From: Bacillota bacterium
GTDB lineage: Bacteria; Bacillota; Clostridia; Acetivibrionales; DSM-1351
Assembly (NCBI GenBank): GCA_023415305.1
Contig: JAEZKZ010000115.1
Coordinates: forward strand, 1 to 49,367
Length of the DNA stretch: 49,367 nucleotides
Direction of reading: 5' to 3'
Position numbers and translations under genes: made by a program. The notes beneath the pieces were generated by a model, which searched no databases, was not told where the DNA came from, and was given only the letters and a program-made list of their open reading frames with translations. Shown here one piece after another: positions 16,905 to 23,931 of the stretch. How positions within the stretch are numbered: position 1 is the stretch's first letter; each line of letters opens with the position of its first letter.

Positions 16905-16920
16905 TATAACAATTGTTATA
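16905..16920. promoter_or_regulatory. 16-bp perfect palindrome upstream of the LTA-synthase-like gene
   Basis: TATAACAATTGTTATA is a perfect palindrome about 90 nt before the GTG start, near possible -35 hexamers (TTGTTA). It has the look of a dimeric-repressor operator; the regulator is unknown. Confidence 0.45.
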
Positions 16921-16995
16921 GACAGCTATATTCAAATTATTATTAATTAAGCTGCTAAATATTCAAGTAGTAGAAAATAAATTTATGTAAATATT

Positions 16996-17037
16996 AATTT
17001 TCCGGGAACATACTGCTAAATATGTTCCCGGAAAATT
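16996..17037 (-). terminator. Terminator of yjdF
   Basis: Seventeen-bp perfect stem (16996-17012 with 17021-17037), core TCCGGGAACATA, 8-nt loop. It overlaps the yjdF stop codon by two bases. The AATTTT arm provides the T-run. Confidence 0.88.
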
Positions 17038-17452
17038 ATCTGCCCTTATGTTTTTCCTTCTTCTTTTGCTGCTTCATTTCAAATTTCAACTGCTTTTCTT
17101 CTTCTGTTCGCAGTTTTTTATCTGCTTTGCGCTGAACAACCTTCTGTTCATGCTGAAGTTTCAAGGCCTGCTGAGCTTTGGTACCTACGCCGGTTTGGGA
17201 GAGCTGTTTATTAATTGCTCTTTGCATCCTCTTAGGATTGATTTTGTGCTCTTCCCTGGTCTCCGTCTCAATTGGAGGACTAAATCTCAAACTTCTCCAA
17301 TTCTCAAGAAGATAATAAAAAACCTCATAATCTTTGGGCTCTTCTCCAAAAACAGTTTTACTAACCTCCAGTAAATTACCATCCCTTCGTTCATAAATGC
17401 CGACCCAAAAAGGGTCATCAAAATAAACAGTAATCTTTCCTCTTACTTCCAT
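17036..17452 (-). CDS. yjdF: YjdF family protein (DUF2992)
   Basis: 138 aa. The N-terminal half (KITVYFDDPFWVGIYER) is the DUF2992 domain; the C-terminal half is a very basic, Lys/Gln/Glu-rich helix. The family's function is not settled; in Bacillus and clostridia the gene is often controlled by the yjdF riboswitch, which binds azaaromatic compounds, hinting at a role in toxic heterocycle response. Such a leader is present here. AGGAGGG sits 6 nt before the ATG. It is a single-gene unit. Confidence 0.9.
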   Translation of the reverse strand: MEVRGKITVYFDDPFWVGIYERRDGNLLEVSKTVFGEEPKDYEVFYYLLENWRSLRFSPPIETETREEHKINPKRMQRAINKQLSQTGVGTKAQQALKLQHEQKVVQRKADKKLRTEEEKQLKFEMKQQKKKEKHKGR

Positions 17453-17459
17453 AAAAAAC

Positions 17460-17588
17460 CCTCCTATTTATTGTTGAACAAAGAACGGACAACCTTAGGA
17501 GGCAGGTTACTGACAGCATTTTTCACATACTGGAAGACAGAATGCTGCGTCTGGACTACCAACCAGAACTGTGTTTTTATCTCTGCAT
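17460..17588 (-). ncRNA. Probable yjdF riboswitch
   Basis: A 130-nt structured leader in front of yjdF. Helices seen on the minus strand: UCUGG/CCAGA closing a loop with UUGGUAGU, CAGCAUU/AAUGCUG (17541-17547 with 17514-17520), and AACCU/AGGUU next to the ribosome binding site. The gene is the classic partner of this RNA class. Identity rests on context and fold; I could not align to the covariance model. Confidence 0.65.
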
Positions 17589-17593
17589 ATATA

Positions 17594-17622
17594 ATTTTAT
17601 GATAGAAAAAGTAAAATTTCAA
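17594..17622 (-). promoter_or_regulatory. Sigma-A promoter of yjdF
   Basis: TTGAAA (17617-17622), 17-nt spacer, TAAAAT (17594-17599). Transcription would start near 17588, at the 5' edge of the structured leader. Confidence 0.7.
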
Positions 17623-17662
17623 TATTTTTAAGTCCTGTATGAATTATCATACCCATTTTAGT

Positions 17663-18250
17663 TTACTTCTTTTTGCCTTCTAAAAAATATGTAGCCTCCA
17701 TATCGGCTGTATTTAGTGCAAATGCCAGAGGATATTGCTCAAAAGCGTCTCCAACATTTCGTTTGTCCTCGAGACCTGAAAAGCCCATATGATATCTGAT
17801 CGCAAAAGCCTCTTCCCTTGTAAGCTTCATAAAACCTGTTATTATATAAACCGACTTTTCTCCGTGACCATAAGGCAATTTATCATCGTATTCATAGGTG
17901 GGAACGCTCTGCCAAACACCGTTCTCGTCTTTAACGTTTCTTGTTCCAACCCTGTAGCAGTTTATCTTGCACAAATCATGAAGTAAACCCACGATTGCAA
18001 TACTCTCAGAGTCATACTCCAGGCGATAAACCTGTTTCACTCTGTCTCTGGAAAGGTAATCTTTAAGACATTCGTAGACATTTATGCTATGTTCGGCAAG
18101 TCCACCCTCATAGGCACCATGAAATCTTGTACTGGCCGGAGCAGTGAAAAAATCACTGGATTTTGACAATAAATATTCAAGAAGTTTATCCGAACCCTCT
18201 CGTTGAATGTATGTATTATATATTTCAAGATATTGTTCCTTTACCCCCAT
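17663..18250 (-). CDS. HD-domain hydrolase
   Basis: About 195 aa HD-superfamily phosphohydrolase. Conserved residues: His in GGLAEHSINVYE (about 55), HD in VGLLHDLCKINCYR (about 95), later His in YGHGEKS and RYHMGFSG, and Asp in ALNTADMEA. The specific substrate is unknown; similar proteins hydrolyse nucleotides or nucleic-acid ends. I set the start at the second ATG (18250) preceded by GGGGG; the ATG 12 nt upstream lacks a site. The 20-nt start region nearly matches that of the yfbR-like gene. It lies upstream of yjdF but is separated from it by the yjdF promoter. Confidence 0.8.
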   Translation of the reverse strand: MGVKEQYLEIYNTYIQREGSDKLLEYLLSKSSDFFTAPASTRFHGAYEGGLAEHSINVYECLKDYLSRDRVKQVYRLEYDSESIAIVGLLHDLCKINCYRVGTRNVKDENGVWQSVPTYEYDDKLPYGHGEKSVYIITGFMKLTREEAFAIRYHMGFSGLEDKRNVGDAFEQYPLAFALNTADMEATYFLEGKKK

Positions 18251-18389
18251 ATTAACCCCCATCTACGTTATAACACTTGACATACTTAACATATTTAAAT
18301 CATACTTTTTATATTATATCTCACAAATTCGGGCATATCAATTGAGATGGATATTGGAAAGAATAAAAGTTTACCTTAAGAAAATAAAT

Positions 18390-18412
18390 AACGCCCTCAA
18401 ATTGAGGACGTT
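18390..18412 (-). terminator. Terminator of the AraC/ASCH/HD/zinc-ribbon operon
   Basis: CCTCAA/TTGAGG stem extended by AACG/CGTT around a C-A mismatch, with TTATTTATTTT following on the minus strand. Confidence 0.7.
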
Positions 18413-18482
18413 TTGTCTTATCTATACTTTGGTTATACTGCAGTACTGTGATACTTATGTATCTCCACTGCTTTCGTAATTG

Positions 18483-18716
18483 TTACTTGGGCTGTTCTTT
18501 AAGGGGAAGCTCACTAATATGGTAAGTTATGCATTTGGATGCTCTTACTGTTTTAGTACTTTTAGGTTTCTCCGCCGGAGTCTCCTTAACTGTTCTGGTA
18601 CGACCTGTTTTGCTGACTTTTGTCGCAGAAGCTGCTTTCACAAGTTTGTTACTGCATTTTTTATTAGTACAACTTCCGTTAATCATAACGGATCCACACT
18701 TACAAAATTCTGCCAT
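18483..18716 (-). CDS. Small zinc-ribbon-like basic protein
   Basis: About 77 aa. The N-terminus CKCGSVMINGSCTNKKC has four close cysteines with zinc-ribbon spacing, followed by a long Lys/Thr/Ala-rich basic linker and a short C-terminal segment SKCITYHISELPL. No named family is recognised. The start is taken at 18716 (MAEFCKCG), with AGGG about 9 nt upstream; longer in-frame starts exist. It is the last gene of a minus-strand set with an HD hydrolase, an ASCH-like protein and an AraC regulator. A nucleic-acid binding role is a guess from charge and cysteines. Confidence 0.65.
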   Translation of the reverse strand: MAEFCKCGSVMINGSCTNKKCSNKLVKAASATKVSKTGRTRTVKETPAEKPKSTKTVRASKCITYHISELPLKEQPK

Positions 18717-18771
18717 TCTGTTCATCCCTTCGATAGTTTTAAAATAATAGTATACCATAAAAGGTTGACAT

Positions 18772-19392
18772 TTATACAGAATTATTTTTAGTAATAGCTA
18801 ATTTTTTAAAATACTCATAAGCTTCCTGAGAATCAGGATGATAAAACGGGATAACCCCTTTACAGGAATTCAAATTATCAAGATAGTGTAACAATGCTGC
18901 TTCTTTTGAGAGCCTTATTGTATTTTTAATTTTAATTGCCAATTCCCTGTAGCCAGCTTCTTTCCAGCTCATTTTATCAGCAAGAAACACTTCTATTTCA
19001 ATATTCCCTGGATTTTTTCGTGAAGTGGTATGATATCTTATTGCATCAAGGATCTCTGAATTACCTATTTTAAATACCTTTTCAGCTAATAAGCATGATA
19101 TTTTTTGATGTATAATCGACGGTGCACTTTTTTCCCCATCCAATAGACTTATATTATTTTTTAGGCAGAATTCAATAATATCTTCCACTTTTACTATCTG
19201 TCCCAGGTCATGACAATAACAGGCAATTAGACTGCCATCTTCAATATGACCGGTTAAATTTCTAATATATTGCAATTCCTTAATAACATCCAACGTGTGT
19301 TCATATATATCCATTCTATTATGTAATGAAAAATATTCCTTAACATCAGAATGAATGTCTCCGGTGATACAAAAGTCAAAATAATTTCTCAT
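18772..19392 (-). CDS. YqeK-like HD-domain hydrolase
   Basis: 206 aa HD-domain protein. First His in RMDIYEHTLDV, HD in IACYCHDLGQIV, then the YHTTSRKNPGNIEIEVFLADKMSW block, which strongly recalls the RYHTTGR...FLAD segment of YqeK, an enzyme that cleaves diadenosine tetraphosphate symmetrically. The metal set looks complete. AAGGAA precedes the ATG. It lies 11 nt downstream of the ASCH-like gene. It is not in the usual yqeK context (nadD-yqeK-rsfS), so it may be a divergent paralogue with another nucleotide substrate. Confidence 0.78.
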   Translation of the reverse strand: MRNYFDFCITGDIHSDVKEYFSLHNRMDIYEHTLDVIKELQYIRNLTGHIEDGSLIACYCHDLGQIVKVEDIIEFCLKNNISLLDGEKSAPSIIHQKISCLLAEKVFKIGNSEILDAIRYHTTSRKNPGNIEIEVFLADKMSWKEAGYRELAIKIKNTIRLSKEAALLHYLDNLNSCKGVIPFYHPDSQEAYEYFKKLAITKNNSV

Positions 19393-19403
19393 AAGATTAT
19401 TCC

Positions 19404-19856
19404 TTAAAATCGTGCCTTCTCGTAGTTAAATGGGATACTTGACCCGGCTACTACATCCTCTATCTTTTCAATTATAAGCCAGTCATCCATATTGCTTTGA
19501 TGAATAAAATCCATTGGTGGTATCGCTTTAACCTTTTCAAACTCAATCAGGCACGGACATTTTTTGTGCCATCTTTCCTTTTGCTTTTCTGACAAATCTA
19601 GTTTACTCTGATTCTCTTCAATAATCCGGTCTATTTCTTCATCCGTCAGCTTGATATAGTTTTTTACATTTAAAACAGTTGCTGTAGCCGAAATCTGCTT
19701 GGAACCCTTTTTCATAAAGTATATTGTCTCACCTTCAAATACCCGGCTGTGCGGAATTTTTCTCCCCGCTGCCCCTCTGATGATCATTGTTTTAGTTCCA
19801 TCAATTATTTTTTCCAAGACCTTTTCCTTGTCATCACAATATACAACGTGTACCAT
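19404..19856 (-). CDS. ASCH-like small protein
   Basis: 150 aa. The N-terminal HVVYCDDKEKVLEKIIDGTKTMIIRG pattern, followed by strands including GETIYFMKKGSKQISATATV, looks like an ASCH/PUA-like fold, where a Lys/Gly-Thr-Lys region binds RNA or nucleotides; this is a fold impression, not a proven match. The C-terminal part has a conserved-looking WHKKCPCLIEFEKV segment. GGAG precedes the ATG. It sits between an AraC regulator (24 nt) and a YqeK-like HD protein (11 nt). Confidence 0.55.
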   Translation of the reverse strand: MVHVVYCDDKEKVLEKIIDGTKTMIIRGAAGRKIPHSRVFEGETIYFMKKGSKQISATATVLNVKNYIKLTDEEIDRIIEENQSKLDLSEKQKERWHKKCPCLIEFEKVKAIPPMDFIHQSNMDDWLIIEKIEDVVAGSSIPFNYEKARF

Positions 19857-19880
19857 TTTTAATCTCCATTCTAAAATATG

Positions 19881-20741
19881 CTATGCTTTCCTGACAATAG
19901 GAAGCCAGGCCTCACATCTGTAATCGGCCTGACGCTGATCTCCTTCAGCATAAACCTCTATATCAGGCGCATTTGCATATTCATAACCCGATGTTGGAAG
20001 CCACTCGGTAACAATACGTTTTTGAAGCTCCTGAAGTGCTTCAGGCAGAGGTCCGACACATTCAAATATTGCCCAGGTACATTCTGGAACAATGTACTCG
20101 TGCATTCCTGCTGGAGCTTCCTTATCGGTGGCGACGGCAATATAGTAATCGAAATCCGTACCATTCATGCAGGCGCTGACCCCTAGAAGTCCCGTGGGTT
20201 CCCTGTTTAATAGTGAGACTATTTCAGGTATTTGACCACCTTCGGTTGTCTTTCGCCAAAACATTGGGACATCTGCAAAATTCTCTTCAATATCAATTTT
20301 TAAGTGTTTCTTTACTCCCACTATCCTGAATGCATCTTTTTTAACTATTCTGTAGTTCATTTCAGCTTCTCCTTTTACGGTGAGTTTGAAGCTGATCGGT
20401 GGATATGCTTTAAGCTGTGCACCTGCAGTTCTTGCCTCTGAAGGCGCTATGCCATGTACACTCCTGAAAGCACGTGTAAAAGCAGTCGGTGAATCGTAGC
20501 CATATTTCATTGCAATATCGATTATTTTGCAGTCAATACTCTGTAAATCCAATGCTGCACGGGTCATTTTTCTGCGTCTGATGTACTCCGATAAAGGTAT
20601 ACCGGCTATATATGAAAACATTCTTTGAAAGTGAAAAGCTGAACAACATGCAATTTCAACCACCTTTTCAAGCTCAAACCCATCCTCCAAATGCTCTTCC
20701 ATATAATTAATAGCGTTGTTTAAATGCTCAATCCATTCCAC
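19881..20741 (-). CDS. AraC family regulator with GyrI-like effector domain
   Basis: 286 aa. Residues 1-105 are two AraC-type helix-turn-helix motifs (SAFHFQRMFSYIAGIPLSEY and the second HTH around GYDSPTAFTRAFRSVHGIAPS). Residues about 125-285 are a GyrI-like/SOUL-type small-molecule binding domain (FRIVGVKKHL, EYIVPECTWAIFEC, YANAPDIEVYAEGD). This Rob/YdeE-like architecture usually senses hydrophobic drugs. The start is a GTG with AAGGAG 8 nt upstream. First gene of the set that continues with the ASCH-like, HD and zinc-ribbon proteins, which may be its targets. Confidence 0.9.
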   Translation of the reverse strand: MEWIEHLNNAINYMEEHLEDGFELEKVVEIACCSAFHFQRMFSYIAGIPLSEYIRRRKMTRAALDLQSIDCKIIDIAMKYGYDSPTAFTRAFRSVHGIAPSEARTAGAQLKAYPPISFKLTVKGEAEMNYRIVKKDAFRIVGVKKHLKIDIEENFADVPMFWRKTTEGGQIPEIVSLLNREPTGLLGVSACMNGTDFDYYIAVATDKEAPAGMHEYIVPECTWAIFECVGPLPEALQELQKRIVTEWLPTSGYEYANAPDIEVYAEGDQRQADYRCEAWLPIVRKA

Positions 20742-20985
20742 TCGATCTACTCCTTACCAAAAAGTATAGCTTGATGATTAGTTTTAATCCTCTCTTTTTT
20801 TGCACGAAATTGAGAGGTACAACTTGGTAAATTCTTTTTTCCTATAAAATAAATACTATATAAATAATTTTGATTGGTCAAGAATATTATAAGACACATT
20901 AAACTTGAAGATAAAGTACAGTTGTATGTTAGGGAATATTACCAGGCCTATTTAAAACTGGTTAGTCACAGCTTATCACATTACA
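20742..20985. other. Intergenic stretch upstream of the AraC-type gene
   Basis: AT-rich. The only structure seen is CCTCTC pairing with GAGAGG across a 17-nt loop (about 20791-20819). The AraC-type operon promoter should lie here; no clear hexamer pair stands out. Confidence 0.3.
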
Positions 20986-21014
20986 AAAGCCGTAAATCAA
21001 AGATCTACGGCTTT
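20986..21014 (-). terminator. Terminator of tRNA-Thr
   Basis: AAAGCCGTA (20986-20994) pairs with TACGGCTTT (21006-21014), extended by ATC/GAT inside. On the minus strand it ends GGCTTTTG. It begins 4 nt after the tRNA 3' end. Confidence 0.8.
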
Positions 21015-21017
21015 CTC

Positions 21018-21092
21018 TGGAGCTGGTGAGAGGAATCGAACCTCCAACCTGCGGTTTACGATACCGCTGCTCTGCCTTTGAGCCACACCAGC
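21018..21092 (-). tRNA. tRNA-Thr (anticodon CGU)
   Basis: 75 nt with encoded CCA. Acceptor GCTGGTG/CACCAGC, D stem GCTC/GAGC with a short 7-nt loop, anticodon stem GCGGT/ACCGC with loop ATCGTAA (anticodon CGU, codon ACG), T stem GGAGG/CCTCT with loop TTCGATT. All arms pair; one G-U in the T stem. A TATAAT-like -10 lies at 21130-21135. Confidence 0.93.
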
Positions 21093-21097
21093 ATATT

Positions 21098-21126
21098 TGC
21101 GAGAGCAGGACTTCCAACCTTCTCGC
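21098..21126 (-). other. tRNA-3'-end-like hairpin between promoter and tRNA-Thr
   Basis: GCGAGA pairs with TCTCGC; between them the sequence AGGTTGGAAGTCC resembles the variable loop and T arm of the adjacent tRNA-Thr (AGGTTGGAGGTTCG). It may be a decayed tRNA tail or part of the tRNA precursor leader. Confidence 0.4.
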
Positions 21127-21135
21127 TATATTATA

Positions 21136-21428
21136 TCAAAAACGGTTCAGTTAATTGCACAATTATTTTAATTGTCCCCGCAATGCCTATTTTAGCACTA
21201 CTCTTCTGGAAATTCAATCTAGATATGAAATTTATAAATGTTCTAGATGACTTCTATAGGAGGCTTAAAAATAGCTCTAATATTGAATATTTCCATAAAA
21301 TTATATAGGGTGGGACAATGTGTCACTGCTAACTATATTCCCTATTGAGCTTGTTAAGAATTGCATTTAATCATTAACTTTAAACAATGTAAACTAGCAC
21401 TCATCTGAATACTTCACAAAAAACCATG
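21136..21428. other. Intergenic stretch between tRNA-Thr and the DksA-like gene
   Basis: About 300 nt, AT-rich, with a short plus-strand open frame lacking a ribosome binding site. Apart from the tRNA promoter at its left edge I see no gene or strong structure. Confidence 0.4.
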
Positions 21429-21460
21429 ACAAAGGGTTCCGATAATCCGGAACCCTTTGT
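21429..21460 (-). terminator. Terminator of the DksA/TraR-type gene
   Basis: Thirteen-bp perfect stem (21429-21441 with 21448-21460), core AAAGGGTTCCG, 6-nt loop, then a TTTTTT run a few bases later on the minus strand. Confidence 0.85.
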
Positions 21461-21522
21461 TACCTATCTCTTAGCTCTGCCTCTTGTATCTTACTTCTTC
21501 TTCCATTTACTGCTTCAGACAA

Positions 21523-22155
21523 TTATGGCAGCTGATCCTTATACTGCTGATTGGATATCTTATCTGTTTCTTCAACTATTCCCTGATTATCAATCTCATT
21601 AGTATAGTATTCTTCAAAATCGGCGTACCCACCCATATCCTGAGGTGAATCGGAAGAACCGTATTTTATAACGTCGTTTAATTGATCCATACCCTCAAAT
21701 TCGTCATCTTCCTGACTGTTTAGATATTTTCTTCCGAAGGGAGAATCAAACACTTCACCATACTGCTGATCAGCCGTATTTCTTTCGGCCGCCTCAAGTT
21801 CCATTTCGCATTCATAACACAAACCGGCACTGGGCTTAGCCTCAAGTCTTTTATAATCAATCTCCCTATTGCAATGCTCACATATTCCATATGTTCCATT
21901 ATCAAATTTCTTTAAAGCCTTCTGTATATCATTTAATTTTGTCTGTTCATGTACCTTTAAGGCCATATTTAATTCAAGAGTATAAAGTTCAGTACCGTGG
22001 TCTGCAGGATGATTGTCATAATTGGACAACTCAGTAGGATAGTGTTCACTCATGTCGGCATTACCGTTTCTGAGTATTGTCCTCATTGTCTCAATCATAT
22101 CTTTTTCCTGATTTTTCAAGCTTCCTTTCAATTGCTCCAATTTATGCTTTTCCAT
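21523..22155 (-). CDS. DksA/TraR-type C4 zinc finger protein (YteA-like)
   Basis: About 210 aa. The N-terminal half is a coiled coil (KHKLEQLKGSLKNQEKDM...), the middle holds the DksA-type zinc finger with four Cys in YGICEHCNREID and GLCYECEME (about 110-140), and the C-terminus is acidic with GGYADFEEYY, as in the Firmicutes YteA group linked to sporulation. DksA itself acts through the RNA polymerase secondary channel; whether this group does is unknown. Start taken at 22155 (MEKHKLEQL), behind copy C of the hairpin leader; GGAG is 7 nt upstream. Confidence 0.88.
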   Translation of the reverse strand: MEKHKLEQLKGSLKNQEKDMIETMRTILRNGNADMSEHYPTELSNYDNHPADHGTELYTLELNMALKVHEQTKLNDIQKALKKFDNGTYGICEHCNREIDYKRLEAKPSAGLCYECEMELEAAERNTADQQYGEVFDSPFGRKYLNSQEDDEFEGMDQLNDVIKYGSSDSPQDMGGYADFEEYYTNEIDNQGIVEETDKISNQQYKDQLP

Positions 22156-22206
22156 TTGAATCTCCATTCCGCCGCTATGCAGCGACACAAATAGTATTAA
22201 AAGATT
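22156..22206 (-). repeat. Recurring hairpin leader element, copy C
   Basis: CTTTTAATACTATTTGTGT, then a CGCTGCATAGCGGCG hairpin (CGCT/AGCG, about 22172-22184), an in-frame upstream ATG overlapping GGAG, then the gene start. TACTATTTGTRT is shared with copy A, and the layout with copy B. Confidence 0.7.
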
Positions 22207-22246
22207 GATATTCAAATTAAGCCTGAATTAATTATTTATTTTTCCC

Positions 22247-22549
22247 CTATCTGACATTTCGCATACTACTTTGAACAATTTTGACTATATCACTGATAAA
22301 TTCTCCAATATACGGGAGGTTATACTGTACTATTTTATTCAGAATATAAATGGCTACAGCCCCCAATAAGGTAAAACCAATTGCAATGCCAAAACCTCTG
22401 GCCATCCCGCTTATAAAGTTAGCCCATAACATTTTTCTGGGATGCTCCAGAAAATAAACATAATCAACAAACTTCATTTTCTCCATTTTCAAGGACATTT
22501 CATCAATTTTTTTACTTAAATGGTCTAAAAGCTGATTATTGTTTGCCAT
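22247..22549 (-). CDS. DUF5665 membrane protein
   Basis: 100 aa. A charged N-terminal helix (KKIDEMSLKMEKMKFVDYVYFLEHP) is followed by FISGMARGFGIAIGFTLLGA and one or two membrane segments. This layout matches the small Firmicutes DUF5665 family, whose role is unknown. An AAAGGAG site lies 12 nt before the ATG. It lies 30-90 nt upstream of copy C and the DksA-like gene and may share their transcript. Confidence 0.7.
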   Translation of the reverse strand: MANNNQLLDHLSKKIDEMSLKMEKMKFVDYVYFLEHPRKMLWANFISGMARGFGIAIGFTLLGAVAIYILNKIVQYNLPYIGEFISDIVKIVQSSMRNVR

Positions 22550-22615
22550 CTGTCAGACTAACTCCTTTAATATTTTATATAACATTATATTTGTTGAATT
22601 TGTCTATATTTATAC

Positions 22616-22646
22616 AAAAAAATTACCGTCGGATTTTTCCCGACGG
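22616..22646 (-). terminator. Terminator of aroB
   Basis: CCGTCGG (22626-22632) with CCGACGG (22640-22646), 7-nt loop, followed on the minus strand by TAA and seven T residues (22616-22622). Confidence 0.9.
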
Positions 22647-22667
22647 CAATTCCAAAATATTAATGAT

Positions 22668-23747
22668 CTATTTAGCCAGATCCTGTAAAACCTTTTTCAG
22701 CAAAGCAATATCATCAATTGTGCATTGGAATACCTCACCTATTCTTCTTGGAAGCACGAATTTCAGTTGATTATCCTTTACCTTTTTGTCATGGTATATT
22801 TGGTTGTAAACCTTTTCTACATCCATACCCGGCAGCGATACAGGAAGTTCAAGTTTTAAAAGCATGGACTTAACCTGTTCCAATACTGTCTCGGGCAGGA
22901 TATTCATATAACATGAAAGTCTGAAGGCTCCAACTATGCCTATAGCAACACATTCACCATGCAATAGTTTGAAATTTTGAACCGTCTCTATAGCATGTCC
23001 TATAGTATGCCCCAAATTCAAAACAGCTCTCAAATCATCTTCTTTCTCATCCTGTTCGACAACATGTCCTTTTATTGAGACATTTCTTTTTGCAAGGAAT
23101 TGAAGGACATTTTCATCAAAGGCAAATATTTTATGAGCATTATAATTAAGATACTCACAGTACTCTTCATCCATAATCAGACCATGTTTTATTACTTCAG
23201 CCAGACCTGCTGACACTTCACGCTTTGGAAGTGATTTTATAGTATTTACATTAATAAATACAAGCTTGGGTTGATAAAAAGCTCCAACAGCATTTTTATG
23301 TCCGTGATAATCTACTCCTGTTTTTCCGCCAACGCTGCTGTCTGCCTGAGATAACAATGTAGTTGGTATCTGTACAAAATTTATGCCTCTCATGTATGTA
23401 GCTGCGGCGAAGCCCGAGATATCGCCTACGACACCTCCGCCCAGTGCAACAAGAGTACTGCTCCTATCCAGTTTATGTTCTATGAGCTTCTCATATATCC
23501 CAGACACGGCGTCAAGAGTTTTGTGCTCTTCGCCGGGAACAAGGACATGCTTGTATACCTCGAAGCCGTTTTCCTCAAACTTTTTAACACATTCCTCGGA
23601 ATAAAGCCTGTCAACGTTTTCATCAGTTACAATAATAAGCTTTTTCCCTGTCCTCAAGTTTAATACCGCTTTACCAAGTTCCTCGAAACTGGTTGTTATA
23701 CAAATAGGATAGCTTCTTTCCTTTAAATTAATAGTGTGTCTAATCAT
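22668..23747 (-). CDS. aroB: 3-Dehydroquinate synthase
   Basis: Second step of the shikimate pathway: DAHP to 3-dehydroquinate, NAD- and metal-dependent, cytoplasmic. Family marks: ALGGGVVGDISGFAAATYMRGI (NAD/glycine-rich region), QIPTTLLSQADSSVGGKTGVD, and the metal ligands in EVIKHGLI, NLGHTIGHAIE and LLHGECVAIG. About 359 aa, normal length. The open frame reaches 23786, but GGAG before the ATG at 23747 (MIRHTINL) is preferred. It lies downstream of ileS but behind a strong terminator, so it likely has its own promoter. Confidence 0.97.
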   Translation of the reverse strand: MIRHTINLKERSYPICITTSFEELGKAVLNLRTGKKLIIVTDENVDRLYSEECVKKFEENGFEVYKHVLVPGEEHKTLDAVSGIYEKLIEHKLDRSSTLVALGGGVVGDISGFAAATYMRGINFVQIPTTLLSQADSSVGGKTGVDYHGHKNAVGAFYQPKLVFINVNTIKSLPKREVSAGLAEVIKHGLIMDEEYCEYLNYNAHKIFAFDENVLQFLAKRNVSIKGHVVEQDEKEDDLRAVLNLGHTIGHAIETVQNFKLLHGECVAIGIVGAFRLSCYMNILPETVLEQVKSMLLKLELPVSLPGMDVEKVYNQIYHDKKVKDNQLKFVLPRRIGEVFQCTIDDIALLKKVLQDLAK

Positions 23748-23858
23748 TTTTCTCTCCGTGTCTACTGTTTGTTCATAGTCTACCATTTGTTAATGGTAGA
23801 CCATACTTCGTTCTTATCGTGTCAGCAATTCGCCAATATAAACCTGCTCTTTTATACA

Positions 23859-23905
23859 CGAAAAACATTTTGAGTTCCCAACGGGGGTACACAAAATGTT
23901 TTTCG
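23859..23905 (-). terminator. Terminator of ileS
   Basis: Fourteen-bp outer stem (23859-23872 with 23892-23905) and an inner CCC/GGG helix. On the minus strand the outer arm carries T5 (ATTTTT-type run). Confidence 0.8.
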
Positions 23906-23931
23906 CACCTCATGTTTTAACTGAAAGTTGA

